Counted from the first letter of the stretch, positions 31,280 through 41,392 are shown. The stretch: DNA of 64,000 nucleotides from Bartonella melophagi K-2C (GCF_000278255.1 NZ_JH725081.1:224484-288483), one strand, 5' to 3'. Numbers and translations are program-made. The notes: generated by a model from the sequence alone, not told the origin.

Positions 31280-31768
31280 ATGACACACAAATCATTATCC
31301 TTCCTTTTTTCTGGTTTGTTTATTACAGTTTTACTTGATCAAGCGATAAAATTTTGGGTTATACAGACTATACCTTTAGAAACAAAAATTCCGCTTCTTC
31401 CTTTTATTTCGCTTTACCACGTACGTAACTCTGGTATTGCATTTTCATTTCTTTCTTCTTTTTCCCATTGGGGACTCATTGCTTTTACGCTCATCATTAT
31501 TGTTTTCCTTTTATGGTTTTGGAAAAATATCGAGCATAATAAAATTTTAACACATTTTGGTATTGTCTTGATTATTGGTGGAGCAATCGGAAATCTTATT
31601 GATCGTGTTCGTTTCCATTATGTTACTGATTATATATCATTCCACATTGATGGTATCTTTTCTTTTGCTATTTTCAATCTCGCTGATACTTTCATAACAC
31701 TTGGATCCATTGCCGTGTTAATTGATGAATTTCGTATTCTTGCTTCGAAAAAAACGCTATCTCAATAA
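31280..31768 (+). CDS. lspA: Lipoprotein signal peptidase
   Basis: LspA cleaves the signal peptide of diacylated prolipoproteins, such as the Omp19-like lipoprotein encoded in this window. The 162-residue protein has four membrane helices, and its two catalytic aspartates are Asp117 (in VTDYISF) and Asp136 (in FNLADTF). The NSGIAFS box lies at 50-56. All key residues are present. It is the last gene of a three-gene run with the two RNA methyltransferases. Confidence 0.95.
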   Translation: MTHKSLSFLFSGLFITVLLDQAIKFWVIQTIPLETKIPLLPFISLYHVRNSGIAFSFLSSFSHWGLIAFTLIIIVFLLWFWKNIEHNKILTHFGIVLIIGGAIGNLIDRVRFHYVTDYISFHIDGIFSFAIFNLADTFITLGSIAVLIDEFRILASKKTLSQ

Positions 31769-32759
31769 ATAATACTTCCGCGAAATAATTTACCCCATTA
31801 GCCATATTTATGAAGTTATTTCTGCTATAAATATAACCTCTTATTTTATCTACTGATAAGGTTAACCCACAACGTATTTATATTCTATATTCTATCTGCT
31901 ACTGTTTTTTCTTTACAGAGCTTAGTGAAACTGTAATCCTAATTTACAATAGAAAAATTCAATATTCACTCTTTAGTTGCGATATTATTAAAGCTTTTTC
32001 CAGCTTTGTGTAGTATTTTTAATGTATAATTATGTATAATGAAGCCGTATCGTTAGAAAACTAACACTGGATTGATATTATGGATTTAAGCTAATAGAAA
32101 AAAATGCTTTTAGATTAAAATCTAACATCTCATAGACTATTTTAACGTTCTTTACTGCCGTCAAGTAAATGGTACAATATTGGAGATATTAGTAAAGCAG
32201 GTTTTATTACTGTTTTAGATTATTCTGATTTGTTTTTATAAAATTGACGATATAAAAATAGTGCCTGTTTTGACCATTGAAGTACTGACAACTAAAATTT
32301 GGCCTAGATAGTACTTCAGTTATGAATTATTGACCCAAAATAGAAAAATTTTTAGTATTCATTAAAAAATAAAGTGCTTAACTAAATTTTTGAAATTATG
32401 CACATTAATAAATATTACTGAATATAGCTAATTCTTTTCAGATTTATTCAAACAAAATTGTTTATTCTTGCTACTGATAAAATAGATTACCTAATCTTTT
32501 AAAATTATTCTTGAAACAATTAAATATTTCCAGTTAAAATGCGCTCTTTCATTACGACTTTGTAAGTTTTCCTTTCAATAAAAGTCTCTTGTAATTTTTA
32601 AATAAATCTCCATAATAGAGAAGCGTATGCTGGAATTTTACCAGCAGCGTTTAGGGTTGTTTATATGAGCTTAATAATAGCTTATATAACGTTATTAAAA
32701 GGAATTTTTACCTTTTAATCCTAACTCGTGACGGAACATATGCTAAAGGACTTTTTATT
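31769..32759. other. 990-base stretch without a gene, with two inverted repeats
   Basis: A long AT-rich region with no convincing gene. Two perfect inverted repeats stand out: TGAAGTACT/AGTACTTCA at 32278-32286 and 32310-32318 (23-base spacer), and TTAAAAGG/CCTTTTAA at 32695-32718, about 40 bases before the Bax-inhibitor start and so probably in its leader. The first resembles a regulator-binding palindrome; nothing identifies the protein. Confidence 0.4.
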
Positions 32760-33533
32760 ATGGCTGATTTCAAAAATTTACGTTCGGCGTCTGTTTCTCA
32801 TGCCGATGCATCAATCGATCAAGGATTGCGCAGTTATATGCTGGGCGTCTATAACACAATGGCCATTGGTTTACTTATTACAGCTTCCGCTGCTTATATA
32901 ATTGCATCATTGGCCACAACAGCAGATATAAATCAAGCAGCTGCACAAATTAATGGTAGCGTTTACTTAACATCATTTGGAGTGACATTTTATACGTCGC
33001 CTTTATCTTATGTCATTATGTTTTCGCCGCTTGTTGCTGTATTGTTTCTCAGTTTTAAAATCAATACGCTTAGTACCAATGCTGCTCGTAGTCTCTTTTT
33101 TGGTTATGCAGCGCTCGTTGGCCTTTCATTGTCATCAATTATTTTGCGTTACACACCTGAAAGCATTGTGCAGACTTTTGTTATCACTTCTGCAGCTTTT
33201 GGCTCTCTTTCGCTTTACGGCTACACTACAAAACGTGATCTTACAGCGATGGGATCGTTCTTGTTTATGGGGTTGATCGGCTTGCTACTTGTTATGGTCG
33301 TTAATATTTTTCTGGGATCAAGCGCCTTGCAATTTGCTATTTCAGTAATTGGCGTTCTCGTTTTTGCGGGTTTAACAGCTTATAATACACAGACTATCAA
33401 ATTAATGTATTATGAAGGTGATGCAGATGACACTCGTGGTCGTAAAATTATTATGGGTGCGTTAAATCTCTATCTTGATTTCATTAATATGTTTGTTTTC
33501 TTGTTGCAATTTTTGGGTTCAAATCGCAATTAA
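32760..33533 (+). CDS. Bax inhibitor-1 / YccA-family membrane protein
   Basis: A 257-residue protein with seven predicted membrane helices and the BI-1 (TMBIM) family pattern: N-terminal soluble tail with LRSYMLGVYNTMAIGLLITA near 23, and the C-terminal LNLYLDFINMFVFLLQFLG. Family members act in membrane-stress responses (YccA interacts with FtsH) or as pH-sensitive calcium leak channels. The gene has its own leader hairpin and a strong terminator, so it appears monocistronic. Confidence 0.92.
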   Translation: MADFKNLRSASVSHADASIDQGLRSYMLGVYNTMAIGLLITASAAYIIASLATTADINQAAAQINGSVYLTSFGVTFYTSPLSYVIMFSPLVAVLFLSFKINTLSTNAARSLFFGYAALVGLSLSSIILRYTPESIVQTFVITSAAFGSLSLYGYTTKRDLTAMGSFLFMGLIGLLLVMVVNIFLGSSALQFAISVIGVLVFAGLTAYNTQTIKLMYYEGDADDTRGRKIIMGALNLYLDFINMFVFLLQFLGSNRN

Positions 33534-33554
33534 CTATACAGTTATTGTTTTATT

Positions 33555-33596
33555 AAAAAGCCTTGTTTCATTCAAGAAACAGGGCTTTTTTGTTTT
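33555..33596 (+). terminator. Rho-independent terminator after the Bax-inhibitor gene
   Basis: AAAAAGCCTTGTTTC pairs with GAAACAGGGCTTTTTT around a 6-base loop, followed by TGTTTTT. One mismatch in the stem. It lies 22 bases after the stop, and is the clearest terminator in the window. Confidence 0.88.
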
Positions 33597-33668
33597 TAAT
33601 ATAAGCTCGTATTCTCTAATCTTTTAGCATTATATTTATGTGTACTGAACAACTAACTCAAACATAAA

Positions 33669-34547
33669 ATGATAAAGAAGCCTCACAAACCAAAATTTCG
33701 CTGGCCCACTGCATTTATCCAGCAAAAGCTTCATAAACCTCTCTTAAGTGTTATTCGTAATCGTTCTGGTTACCGACCAAATATTGTCAATTGCGACAAC
33801 GATTATGATCTTATTGTTGCTTCTTATAATGTTCATAAATGCGTAGGTGTTGATAAAGTTTTTAACCCTACTCGCATTGTACGTGTTATTGCAGAATTAC
33901 AAGCTGACATTCTCGCACTCCAAGAAGCGGATAAACGTTTTGGTGAACGCATTGGTTTGATTGATCTTAAATTGTTAAAAGCTGAAACAAATCTGATTCC
34001 TGTACCTTTGAATACCATGTCACCCAATGGACATGGTTGGCATGGTAATGCTCTTTTTGTGCGTCAAGGACGGGTGCATGATATTTTACAAATCTCCCTA
34101 CCTGGTATTGAACCACGAGGTGCTATAATGGCGGAATTAGAAATGGAGACAGGTTTTATTCGCATTATCGCAGCTCATTTTGGCTTGTTACGCCATTCTC
34201 GTAATCAGCAAGTAAAAATGCTTCTTACACTTTTGCAAAAACGTTCTTTTATGCCCACACTACTTATTGGTGATTTTAATGAATGGCGAGTAGGGAAAAA
34301 ATCGTCATTAAATCATTTTCTTCCTTACTTTGATATCACACTAGGGATTGTACCAAGTTTTCCCTCTCGTTTCCCTTTTCTAGCCCTTGATAGAATTTTT
34401 GCTTTTCCTCCCCATTTGGTAACAAAAATTGAAAGTCATTATTCACCATTAGCACGCGTTGCATCAGATCACTTACCAATTAAAGCCCACCTTAATCTTG
34501 CCAACGTAATGACTCCGTTTAAAGACCAAATAAGTGAGAAAAACTAA
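33669..34547 (+). CDS. Endonuclease/exonuclease/phosphatase (EEP) family protein
   Basis: A 292-residue metal-dependent hydrolase of the EEP fold. Visible motifs are SYNVHKCVG near 54, ILALQEADKR near 80, the catalytic LIGDFNEWR near 199 and SDHLPIKAHL near 268. These proteins cut DNA, RNA or phospholipid head groups; the substrate here is not predictable. There is no signal peptide, so it is likely cytosolic. It converges with polA, sharing a 4-base overlap of 3' ends. Confidence 0.85.
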   Translation: MIKKPHKPKFRWPTAFIQQKLHKPLLSVIRNRSGYRPNIVNCDNDYDLIVASYNVHKCVGVDKVFNPTRIVRVIAELQADILALQEADKRFGERIGLIDLKLLKAETNLIPVPLNTMSPNGHGWHGNALFVRQGRVHDILQISLPGIEPRGAIMAELEMETGFIRIIAAHFGLLRHSRNQQVKMLLTLLQKRSFMPTLLIGDFNEWRVGKKSSLNHFLPYFDITLGIVPSFPSRFPFLALDRIFAFPPHLVTKIESHYSPLARVASDHLPIKAHLNLANVMTPFKDQISEKN

Positions 34548-37450
34548 TGTGCCTCATTCCAGTTTTGAGCAGCTACGACTTTTACTTTAAGAGGGACAGA
34601 CAAAGATAATGCGGGCATTGTAGCATTTTCCATTACCTTTTTAACAAGGACCTTTGTTTTTTCACTCTCAGTTTCTAGTACTTCAAAAATTAGTTCGTCG
34701 TGAACCTGTAGTAGCATTTTTGCTGACAGTTTTTCTTTTTTCAAAGCACCTTCCATTTGGATCATAGCACGGCGAATGATATCTGCAGCTGATCCTTGAA
34801 TTGTTGCGTTGATAGCAGCTCTTTCATTGAAAGTGCGGATTTGTGAATTAGTCGCTTTTATTTCAGGGTAATGAATACGACGTCCAAAAATTGTTTCTAC
34901 ATAACCATGTTGGCGCGCAAATGATTTAGTCGTTTCTATATAACCTTTAATTCCTGGAAACCTTTCAAAATAAATATCAATATAGTGACTTGCCTCGTTT
35001 CGTGAAATATTTAATTGATTTGCCAATCCAAAAGCTGAAATACCGTAAATAATACCAAAATTAATCGCCTTTGCACGTCGGCGTATATCTGAGGGCATCC
35101 CTTCTACTGCAACTCCAAATACTTGCGATGCGGTTATAGCATGAATATCTTGATCCTGTGCAAATGCCTCTTTCAATGCAGTGATATTGGCGATATGTGC
35201 AAGAATGCGCAATTCAATCTGACTATAGTCGGCCGATAATAGTACACATCCCTTTGGAGCAATAAAAGCTGTTCGAATTTTGCGCCCTTCTGGCGTCCGT
35301 ATTGGAATATTTTGTAGATTGGGCTCTGATGAAGATAACCGCCCTGTTGATGTCGTTGCTAAAGAATAATTAGTGTGAACACGCCCTGTCTCAGGCAAAA
35401 TGTAATAAGGTAAAGCATCTGTATAAGTGGATTTTAATTTTGTAAGTTGGCGCCAATCAACGATTTTACGCGGTAAAGTATGATTTTCAGCAGCTAATTC
35501 TTCTAAAATTTGCGCAGAAGTTGACCACTGACCATTTTTGGTTTTAACACCCCCAGGTAAACCCATTTTACCAAAAAGAATATCACTTAATTGTTTTGGT
35601 GAGGCAATATTAAATCGTTCACCAGCTAGCTTATAAATTTCCTCTTCCAGAGAAAGTGCAGCCTGCGCTAACTCACATGAGAGACGCGAAAGAATTTGCC
35701 TATCAACCAGAATCCCTCGTTCTTCCATTTTTGCAAGAACTTCTATTAGTGGTCGATCAAGACGTTCATAAATTTTCGTCACTCTTTGTGCAACAAGTTG
35801 TGGCTTTAAAACTTGCCATAACCGTAGCGTTATATTGGCACTTTCTGCTGCATAAAAGGTTGCCTGTTTTAAATCTACTTGTGCAAAAGAAGTAACTTTC
35901 TTTCCGTTATGCGTTAAATTTTTGTAAGCAATTGGTTTATGCTTAAGCCATCGTTCAGACAAAATACTCCTATCATGAGTCGAAGTTCCAGTATTTAGAG
36001 CATATGATATAAGCATTATGTCATCAAAAGGTTGTATCACAATGTTGTATCGTTTCATAATCAACCAATTATATTTCATATTATAGCCAATTTTTAATAT
36101 AGCTTGATCTTCTAATATTGGTTTTAAAAGCGTTAAAACCTTCTGTGTTTCAATTTGTGTGACTACATGCCCACCTCCTAAAAGGTCACATCCTTCTTCA
36201 GTGTGTTCTAGTGGTATATAAGCTGCTTTTTCTGGTTGTAATGCTAACGAAAAACCAATAATTTTCGCTTGTATAGGATTCAATGAGGTTGTTTCTATAT
36301 TAAAAGCAAAATAACCTTGCTCTTGTACTTCCAATAACCATTCTCTTAAGATTTTCTCATCAAGGATGATCTTATAAGAATCTCCTATATTTTTTTGTAC
36401 AAGAACCTGATCTTTACGTTTTTGTGCCAAAGTTTGTGGTGAATCTTTACAGAAATCATGGGTTAATAATGGACCAACTTTCTCACTATCCAAGTCAGGC
36501 CCATGAATAGTTTGGGTCCACTCAGTATCTACATCAAGTGCATCAATAACCTCTGCATCACATTCTGTTGCTTCTGCTACACGACGGGTTAACGTTGTAA
36601 ATTCCATAGCTTTTAAAAAAGCAATTAAACGCGGGCCATCTTGTGGTTCTAAAATGAAATTATCTAAATTATTGTCTATAGGTACATCTGTTTTAAGCTT
36701 TACTAATTCACGAGAAACCTTTGTTTGCTCTTTATAAGCTTGAATATTTTCACGCCGTTTCACTTGTTTGATTTCTGCTGCGTGTTGCAATAAGAGATCG
36801 AGAGTACCAAATTGATTCAGTAATTGTGCTGCAATCTTTGGACCAATACCTGGAACACCTGGAATATTGTCTGTGGGATCTCCAACTAAAGCTTGCAAAT
36901 CAATCATTTTTTCAGGCGTTACACCCCATTTTTCTATGACTTCAGAAACACCGATATGTTTATCTTTCATTCCATCATATAAAGATACATGCGTATTTAC
37001 CAATTGCATTAAATCTTTATCTGAGGAGATAATTGTTGTTTTTGCTCCCGCTTGAGTTGCTAGTCGTGCATAGGTCGCAATTAAGTCATCTGCTTCAAAT
37101 CCTTTTTTTTCGATGCAAGGCAAATTAAAAGCTTTTGTAGCTTGTCGTATCAGTGCAAATTGAGGAACAAGATCTTCAGGAGGAGCTGCACGATTGGATT
37201 TATATTGAGGGTAAATTTGTTTACGAAATGTATCAGACGAATAATCAAAAATAACAGCAAAATGGGTTGGCACAATACCAACAGCCGTATTGCGAGTATC
37301 ACAAAGTAATTTCCATAACATGTTGCAAAAACCGGCTACAGCCCCTACAGGAAGCCCATCCTTTTTGCGTTTTAAGGGTGGTAAAGCGTGATAAGCGCGA
37401 AAAATGTAACCTGATCCATCAACTAAAAATAAGTGATCTTTTGTTTCCAT
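34544..37450 (-). CDS. polA: DNA polymerase I with altered proofreading site
   Basis: A 968-residue Pol I that fills gaps and removes RNA primers. The N-terminal 5' nuclease (about 1-290, EADDLIATYA and SSDKDLMQL) and the C-terminal polymerase (about 590-968, with DYSQIELR, RRAKAINFGIIYG and VHDE) look intact. In the central 3'-5' exonuclease domain the E. coli carboxylates Asp355, Asp424 and Asp501 align with Asn384 (FNIETTS), Asn461 (MKYNWL) and Asn539 (ESANITL). Glu386 and Tyr533 are kept. Proofreading is thus probably abolished while the fold persists. Start ATG at 37450. Confidence 0.96.
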   Translation of the reverse strand: METKDHLFLVDGSGYIFRAYHALPPLKRKKDGLPVGAVAGFCNMLWKLLCDTRNTAVGIVPTHFAVIFDYSSDTFRKQIYPQYKSNRAAPPEDLVPQFALIRQATKAFNLPCIEKKGFEADDLIATYARLATQAGAKTTIISSDKDLMQLVNTHVSLYDGMKDKHIGVSEVIEKWGVTPEKMIDLQALVGDPTDNIPGVPGIGPKIAAQLLNQFGTLDLLLQHAAEIKQVKRRENIQAYKEQTKVSRELVKLKTDVPIDNNLDNFILEPQDGPRLIAFLKAMEFTTLTRRVAEATECDAEVIDALDVDTEWTQTIHGPDLDSEKVGPLLTHDFCKDSPQTLAQKRKDQVLVQKNIGDSYKIILDEKILREWLLEVQEQGYFAFNIETTSLNPIQAKIIGFSLALQPEKAAYIPLEHTEEGCDLLGGGHVVTQIETQKVLTLLKPILEDQAILKIGYNMKYNWLIMKRYNIVIQPFDDIMLISYALNTGTSTHDRSILSERWLKHKPIAYKNLTHNGKKVTSFAQVDLKQATFYAAESANITLRLWQVLKPQLVAQRVTKIYERLDRPLIEVLAKMEERGILVDRQILSRLSCELAQAALSLEEEIYKLAGERFNIASPKQLSDILFGKMGLPGGVKTKNGQWSTSAQILEELAAENHTLPRKIVDWRQLTKLKSTYTDALPYYILPETGRVHTNYSLATTSTGRLSSSEPNLQNIPIRTPEGRKIRTAFIAPKGCVLLSADYSQIELRILAHIANITALKEAFAQDQDIHAITASQVFGVAVEGMPSDIRRRAKAINFGIIYGISAFGLANQLNISRNEASHYIDIYFERFPGIKGYIETTKSFARQHGYVETIFGRRIHYPEIKATNSQIRTFNERAAINATIQGSAADIIRRAMIQMEGALKKEKLSAKMLLQVHDELIFEVLETESEKTKVLVKKVMENATMPALSLSVPLKVKVVAAQNWNEAH

Positions 37451-37680
37451 GATAATTTCATTTCTTCGTTTTAGCGCAAAACAAATTTATTTTTATATTT
37501 TTTTCGATCTCATTTCAAAATTTATAGAGTTGCCTCTGAAAAGCCATTTTTTTGTTTTTATAAGGTATAAAGCCGTTGCGTTTTATAGTTGGTACCGAGA
37601 GCTTTTCTTTGTTATTATAGGATATGATAGCTTTCATTTTACTCCTTCTATGATAGCTGAGGTACAACGTAGCGGTAAGG

Positions 37681-37709
37681 CCGTTGTGGTGTTCCCCTCC
37701 CCACAACGG
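37681..37709. other. Strong hairpin between dnaQ and polA
   Basis: CCGTTGTGG (37681-37689) and CCACAACGG (37701-37709) form a perfect 9-bp, GC-rich stem in an otherwise AT-rich gap; the 11-base loop contains CCCCTCC on the + strand. No T-run follows on either strand. It may be the 3' processing structure of the dnaQ transcript or part of a small RNA; pyrimidine-rich CCUCC loops occur in rhizobial trans-acting RNAs. Confidence 0.45.
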
Positions 37710-37779
37710 TCGTATCTTTAAGAATTATATTACCTAATCCAAATTTTTAATAATTTTTTCAAAGAAACTTAAATTCTTA

Positions 37780-38484
37780 TTAAAAAATTTTGAAGTTATT
37801 CCACAAAGCTTTATCGCCTATTTTTTTAACTAAATCAGCGTGCATATTTTTTTCTTGTGCGCTTAACCTTGAAGGTAAAGCGTGGGGACGAACTTTAATT
37901 GTATGGGGAATATTCTTGCTATTTTGAACATTTTCATCAAGGTCACTATTGTTATCAAAACTAAGTACACCCTGTTTTCCACCAATTAACTCAATATAAA
38001 TATCAGCAAGAATCTCCGCATCAAGTAGAGCACCATGAAGAACACGATTGCTATTATCAATTCCAAGACGTTTACATAAAACATCAAGAGAATTAGGTCC
38101 CATAGGGAATTTTTGCCGTGCTATCGCCAGTGTATCAATGACATTGTCAACACTGATAAGCGGTTTATTGATCCGCCCTAATTCCGCATTAAGAAAGCTT
38201 ATGTCAAAACTTGCATTATGAGCAACCATTGTTGCACCATCGATAAATTCTAAAAACTCATCAGCAATATCTTCGAATTTCTTTTCATTTTTTAAACGTT
38301 CATTGGTCAATCCATGAATCGCTACAACTTCATCAGGGATAATGACTCCTTGCGGATTTAAATAAACATGGAATTGACGTCTCGTAAGATAACGATCAAC
38401 CATCTCTACACAACCAATTTCAATAATACGATCGCTGTCTTTATCTAAACCCGTTGTCTCGGTATCAAAAATAATTTCACGCAT
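37780..38484 (-). CDS. dnaQ: DNA polymerase III epsilon subunit (proofreading exonuclease)
   Basis: A 234-residue DnaQ, the 3'-5' proofreader of the replicative polymerase. The DEDDh residues are present: Asp7 and Glu9 in FDTETTG, Asp in HNASFDISFL near 96, and His/Asp in LHGALLDAEILADIY near 150-160. In contrast to polA next door, this exonuclease site is intact. It is 4 bases downstream of coaE in the conserved - strand row aroE-coaE-dnaQ, probably one operon. Confidence 0.95.
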   Translation of the reverse strand: MREIIFDTETTGLDKDSDRIIEIGCVEMVDRYLTRRQFHVYLNPQGVIIPDEVVAIHGLTNERLKNEKKFEDIADEFLEFIDGATMVAHNASFDISFLNAELGRINKPLISVDNVIDTLAIARQKFPMGPNSLDVLCKRLGIDNSNRVLHGALLDAEILADIYIELIGGKQGVLSFDNNSDLDENVQNSKNIPHTIKVRPHALPSRLSAQEKNMHADLVKKIGDKALWNNFKIF

Positions 38485-38488
38485 TTCT

Positions 38489-39091
38489 TTAATTCTTTAA
38501 AGATACATCCTTTAATAAACTCTTTATTATATGAAAAACTTGTTGACGTGTATTATCTAAACTTTTTCCCGTATTAATGACAAAATCCGCACGTTCTTTC
38601 TTTTTTTCATCGGATATTTGTTTGGCACTGATCACTGCAAATTTTTCCTCACTCATATTCGGACGATTCATTACACGCTTCTTTTGTATTGCTGATGGTG
38701 CAGACACAACAATTACACTATCTACTCGATTTTCACTGTTTGTTTCAAAAAGAAGCGGAATATCAAGGACTATTAGTTTTTTTCCCTGTTGGCGTGCTTT
38801 ATTAACAAATTCTTTCTCTTTTTTCCAAACTAAGGGATGAATTATTTTTTCTAAAGTTTGTAATTTTTCGTCATTATTTATCAAAACTTTAGAAAGTTTT
38901 AAACGATTAACTTGACCATTTTCAACAACACCTGGAAAAGTACGTATAATAAGTGACAAAACCGGCTCACTACAATAAAGTTGGTGCACTACTTCATCAG
39001 CACTAAAAACAGGAACACCTGCTTGTTCAAAAAAACGAGCAATTGTTGATTTGCCCATGGCAATTGATCCGGTCAATCCTATAATTTTCAT
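38489..39091 (-). CDS. coaE: Dephospho-CoA kinase
   Basis: CoaE phosphorylates the ribose 3'-OH of dephospho-CoA, the last step of coenzyme A synthesis. The 200-residue protein has the P-loop GSIAMGKST (8-16), DEVVHQLY near 33, and the lid region [12 protein letters not shown]. The usual glycine-rich GSIGSGKS is slightly changed to GSIAMGKS, as in relatives. Its start overlaps the end of aroE by 4 bases. Confidence 0.95.
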   Translation of the reverse strand: MKIIGLTGSIAMGKSTIARFFEQAGVPVFSADEVVHQLYCSEPVLSLIIRTFPGVVENGQVNRLKLSKVLINNDEKLQTLEKIIHPLVWKKEKEFVNKARQQGKKLIVLDIPLLFETNSENRVDSVIVVSAPSAIQKKRVMNRPNMSEEKFAVISAKQISDEKKKERADFVINTGKSLDNTRQQVFHIIKSLLKDVSLKN

Positions 39092-39963
39092 ATTTTATTT
39101 TCACTCATATCCTCTACAATTGCTGTTCGCAATGCCTTTGTTACAAGCGGTCTTGTTCCAAACCACCGTTCAAAACCAGGTACAGCCTGATGTAAAAGCA
39201 TACCAAGCCCATCGACTGTTTTCAAACCATGAGCTTTTGCTTGTTGTAAAAAAGGAGTTGTCAATGGAGTGTAAACAACATCTGTTACCAATGCTGTTGG
39301 TTTAACTTTATGAAAATCAAAAAAAACACCCTTTTGTTTGCTATAAAGATTTGTCATACCTACAGAAGTTGCATTAACAATGAAATCAACTTGATAAAGT
39401 ATTTTGTAAATATTATGCCAGTCATAAACCTCGACAGGTTTTCCAAAATACTCAGCCAAATCGTCTGCATGTTGTTTTGTACGATTAAGCAAGAAAATAC
39501 GTTCAAATCCACGTTTTTTCAAGATATATAAAACAGCGCGTGCAGCACCTCCTGCACCAAAAACAAGTGCTGTTTCTTTAACCCAATCAGGAGTAAATTC
39601 ATCAAGATTAGCACTAAAACCATACGCGTCAGTGTTTGTAGCACAAAGTTTTTGTCCTTCAAACCATAACGTATTAACAGCACTAATAGCCGTTGCTACC
39701 TCATCCTTATAAGTTGCTAAATGAAAAGCTTCCTGTTTATGGGGTAAGGTAACGTTGCCTCCACAAAAACCCCTTTTTTGTGAAGATATAAGAAAACTTT
39801 TAAACTCTTCGGTTTTTACCTCTTTTGCAAGATATTCACCTTGTAAACCATATTGTTTGAGCCAAAAATTGTGAATTTTTGATGATTTTGAATGATGAAT
39901 AGGATAACCAGCAATAAAAGCACACGGATATTTTTTTTTGTAATTTATTGCAAAATTAACCAT
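39088..39963 (-). CDS. aroE: Shikimate dehydrogenase
   Basis: AroE reduces 3-dehydroshikimate to shikimate with NADPH in the aromatic amino-acid pathway. Motifs: substrate site GYPIHHSKS near 19, catalytic Lys in NVTLPHKQ near 72, NADP-binding GAGGAARA near 133, NATSVGM near 203. The frame is open from 40017, but ATG 39963 ([10 protein letters not shown]) gives a usual length of 291 and leaves only an 8-base overlap with the maf stop. The earlier start would overlap maf by about 60 bases. Confidence 0.93.
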   Translation of the reverse strand: MVNFAINYKKKYPCAFIAGYPIHHSKSSKIHNFWLKQYGLQGEYLAKEVKTEEFKSFLISSQKRGFCGGNVTLPHKQEAFHLATYKDEVATAISAVNTLWFEGQKLCATNTDAYGFSANLDEFTPDWVKETALVFGAGGAARAVLYILKKRGFERIFLLNRTKQHADDLAEYFGKPVEVYDWHNIYKILYQVDFIVNATSVGMTNLYSKQKGVFFDFHKVKPTALVTDVVYTPLTTPFLQQAKAHGLKTVDGLGMLLHQAVPGFERWFGTRPLVTKALRTAIVEDMSENKI

Positions 39964-40564
39964 CAATAACTCCCAAATGACGCAATTTAGCCAATAAAGG
40001 TAATAATGGTAAACCAATAATAGTAAAAAAATCTCCTTCTATTTTTTCAAAAAGATGGATTCCTTCTTTTTCAATTTGATATACCCCTACACTTTTTAAA
40101 ACATCCGCCCCTACACGCGTTAGATAACGTTCAATGAATTCTGATGAGAGAGAACGTACCGTCATATGAGCACTAAAAGCTTCAACCCAAATTTCTTGAC
40201 CATTTTTGACTAAAGCTATTGCACTATGAAGAGAATGTATTTTTCCTGATAAAGCACGTAATCGTTGATGTGCTTCTTTAATATTTGAAACTTTATGAAA
40301 AATCTTACCCTCCAGATCAAGTATTTGGTCACAACCAATAACTAATGCATGAGGAAAACGCTTAGAAACATTTTTTGCTTTTGCACTTGCAAGGAAACAA
40401 CTCGTTTCTTTAGGAGTTTTAGTCTTTATTTTCTCTTCCACTTTTCGTTCATCAAAAGAGGCAGCTTCAATGGAGAATTTTAAACCAGCTTTGTCTAACA
40501 ATTGTGCGCGATAGGAGCTAAGAGATGCTAATATTAACATATTTTCATCCATAATTTTTTTCAT
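39956..40564 (-). CDS. Maf-family nucleotide pyrophosphatase
   Basis: A 202-residue Maf/HAM1-superfamily protein that hydrolyses non-canonical or modified nucleoside triphosphates. The N-terminal [12 protein letters not shown] matches the SxSxxR box, FDERKVEE follows near 40, and [14 protein letters not shown] near 75 carries the catalytic Asp. The first four codons (MKKI) before MDEN may not be translated. It overlaps the upstream DUF299 gene by 4 bases and aroE by 8, so ppsR-maf-aroE-coaE-dnaQ form one coupled run. Confidence 0.9.
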   Translation of the reverse strand: MKKIMDENMLILASLSSYRAQLLDKAGLKFSIEAASFDERKVEEKIKTKTPKETSCFLASAKAKNVSKRFPHALVIGCDQILDLEGKIFHKVSNIKEAHQRLRALSGKIHSLHSAIALVKNGQEIWVEAFSAHMTVRSLSSEFIERYLTRVGADVLKSVGVYQIEKEGIHLFEKIEGDFFTIIGLPLLPLLAKLRHLGVIDG

Positions 40565-41385
40565 CTTCTCTCACGAAATTGTGATAAAAGTTTAAATACC
40601 GCTGCTGCAGTTTCTTCAATAGAGCGTCTTGTTACATCAATGATAGGCCAACCAAAACGTTCATAAATACGTTTTGCATAAATCAACTCTCTAGCTATGC
40701 TGGTGCGATCAGTATAATTTTCAATAGCAAAATCTTCTCCCAAATCTCGATTTTGGCGAATATGTGAAATTCTTTCAGCCGAAGCAATTAAACCAACAAC
40801 TAAGATATTTTTTTCTTCTAAAAGAGTTTGTGGTAAATCAATTCCTGGAATAAGAGGTATGTTAGCAGTTTTTATTCCACGATTTGCTAAATAAATGCTT
40901 GTTGGTGTTTTAGAAGTTCTTGAAATTCCTACGAGAATTACATCTGCATCTAATACACTATCAGGAGATTGTCCATCGTCGTGCTCTATTGTAAAATTCA
41001 ACGCTTCAATACGGCGAAAATAATCTGCATTAAGACCGTGTTGCGCACTAGCACGTAAATTTGTTGGTGTTCCAAGATAAGACTGAAAAGCATTTAAAAC
41101 AGGATTTAAAATGGCAACACAAGGAATGCCTATTTTGGCACATACTTTACTGAGAAGTTGCTTCATTTCTTCATCAATAATTGTGTAAAGAACAATACCC
41201 GGCTCTTCTTGAATTTCATCAAGAATTTTTTGCAACTGTGTTTTATTACGAATCATCGGGTAAAGATGTTCTACTGCCTGATACATCGTGTATTGCGATG
41301 CAACAGCTCTTGCAGCAGAGATTAATGTTTCCCCCGTTGCGTCAGAAATCATATACAAATGAAAGCTTTTTTTTTCTTTTTGCAT
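40561..41385 (-). CDS. DUF299 regulatory kinase/phosphorylase of pyruvate phosphate dikinase (full copy)
   Basis: A 274-residue DUF299 protein (PpsR/PDRP type), the bifunctional enzyme that phosphorylates and dephosphorylates the dikinase PpdK or PpsA on a threonine. The P-loop-like box [10 protein letters not shown] lies near 151-160 and ERISHIRQNRD near 210. This is the first annotated gene (RP001) beside the origin in Rickettsia and is next to hemE and the origin in Caulobacter. Residues 1 to about 172 lie inside a tandem duplication; the intact gene is the left copy. A CtrA-type box begins 8 bases before its ATG. Confidence 0.93.
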   Translation of the reverse strand: MQKEKKSFHLYMISDATGETLISAARAVASQYTMYQAVEHLYPMIRNKTQLQKILDEIQEEPGIVLYTIIDEEMKQLLSKVCAKIGIPCVAILNPVLNAFQSYLGTPTNLRASAQHGLNADYFRRIEALNFTIEHDDGQSPDSVLDADVILVGISRTSKTPTSIYLANRGIKTANIPLIPGIDLPQTLLEEKNILVVGLIASAERISHIRQNRDLGEDFAIENYTDRTSIARELIYAKRIYERFGWPIIDVTRRSIEETAAAVFKLLSQFRERR

Positions 41386-41392
41386 AGAAATT

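Noticed and set aside
37449-37721. 90-codon + strand open frame between polA and dnaQ
   Set aside because: AT-driven hydrophobic composition; it ends in the hairpin and has no coding signature.
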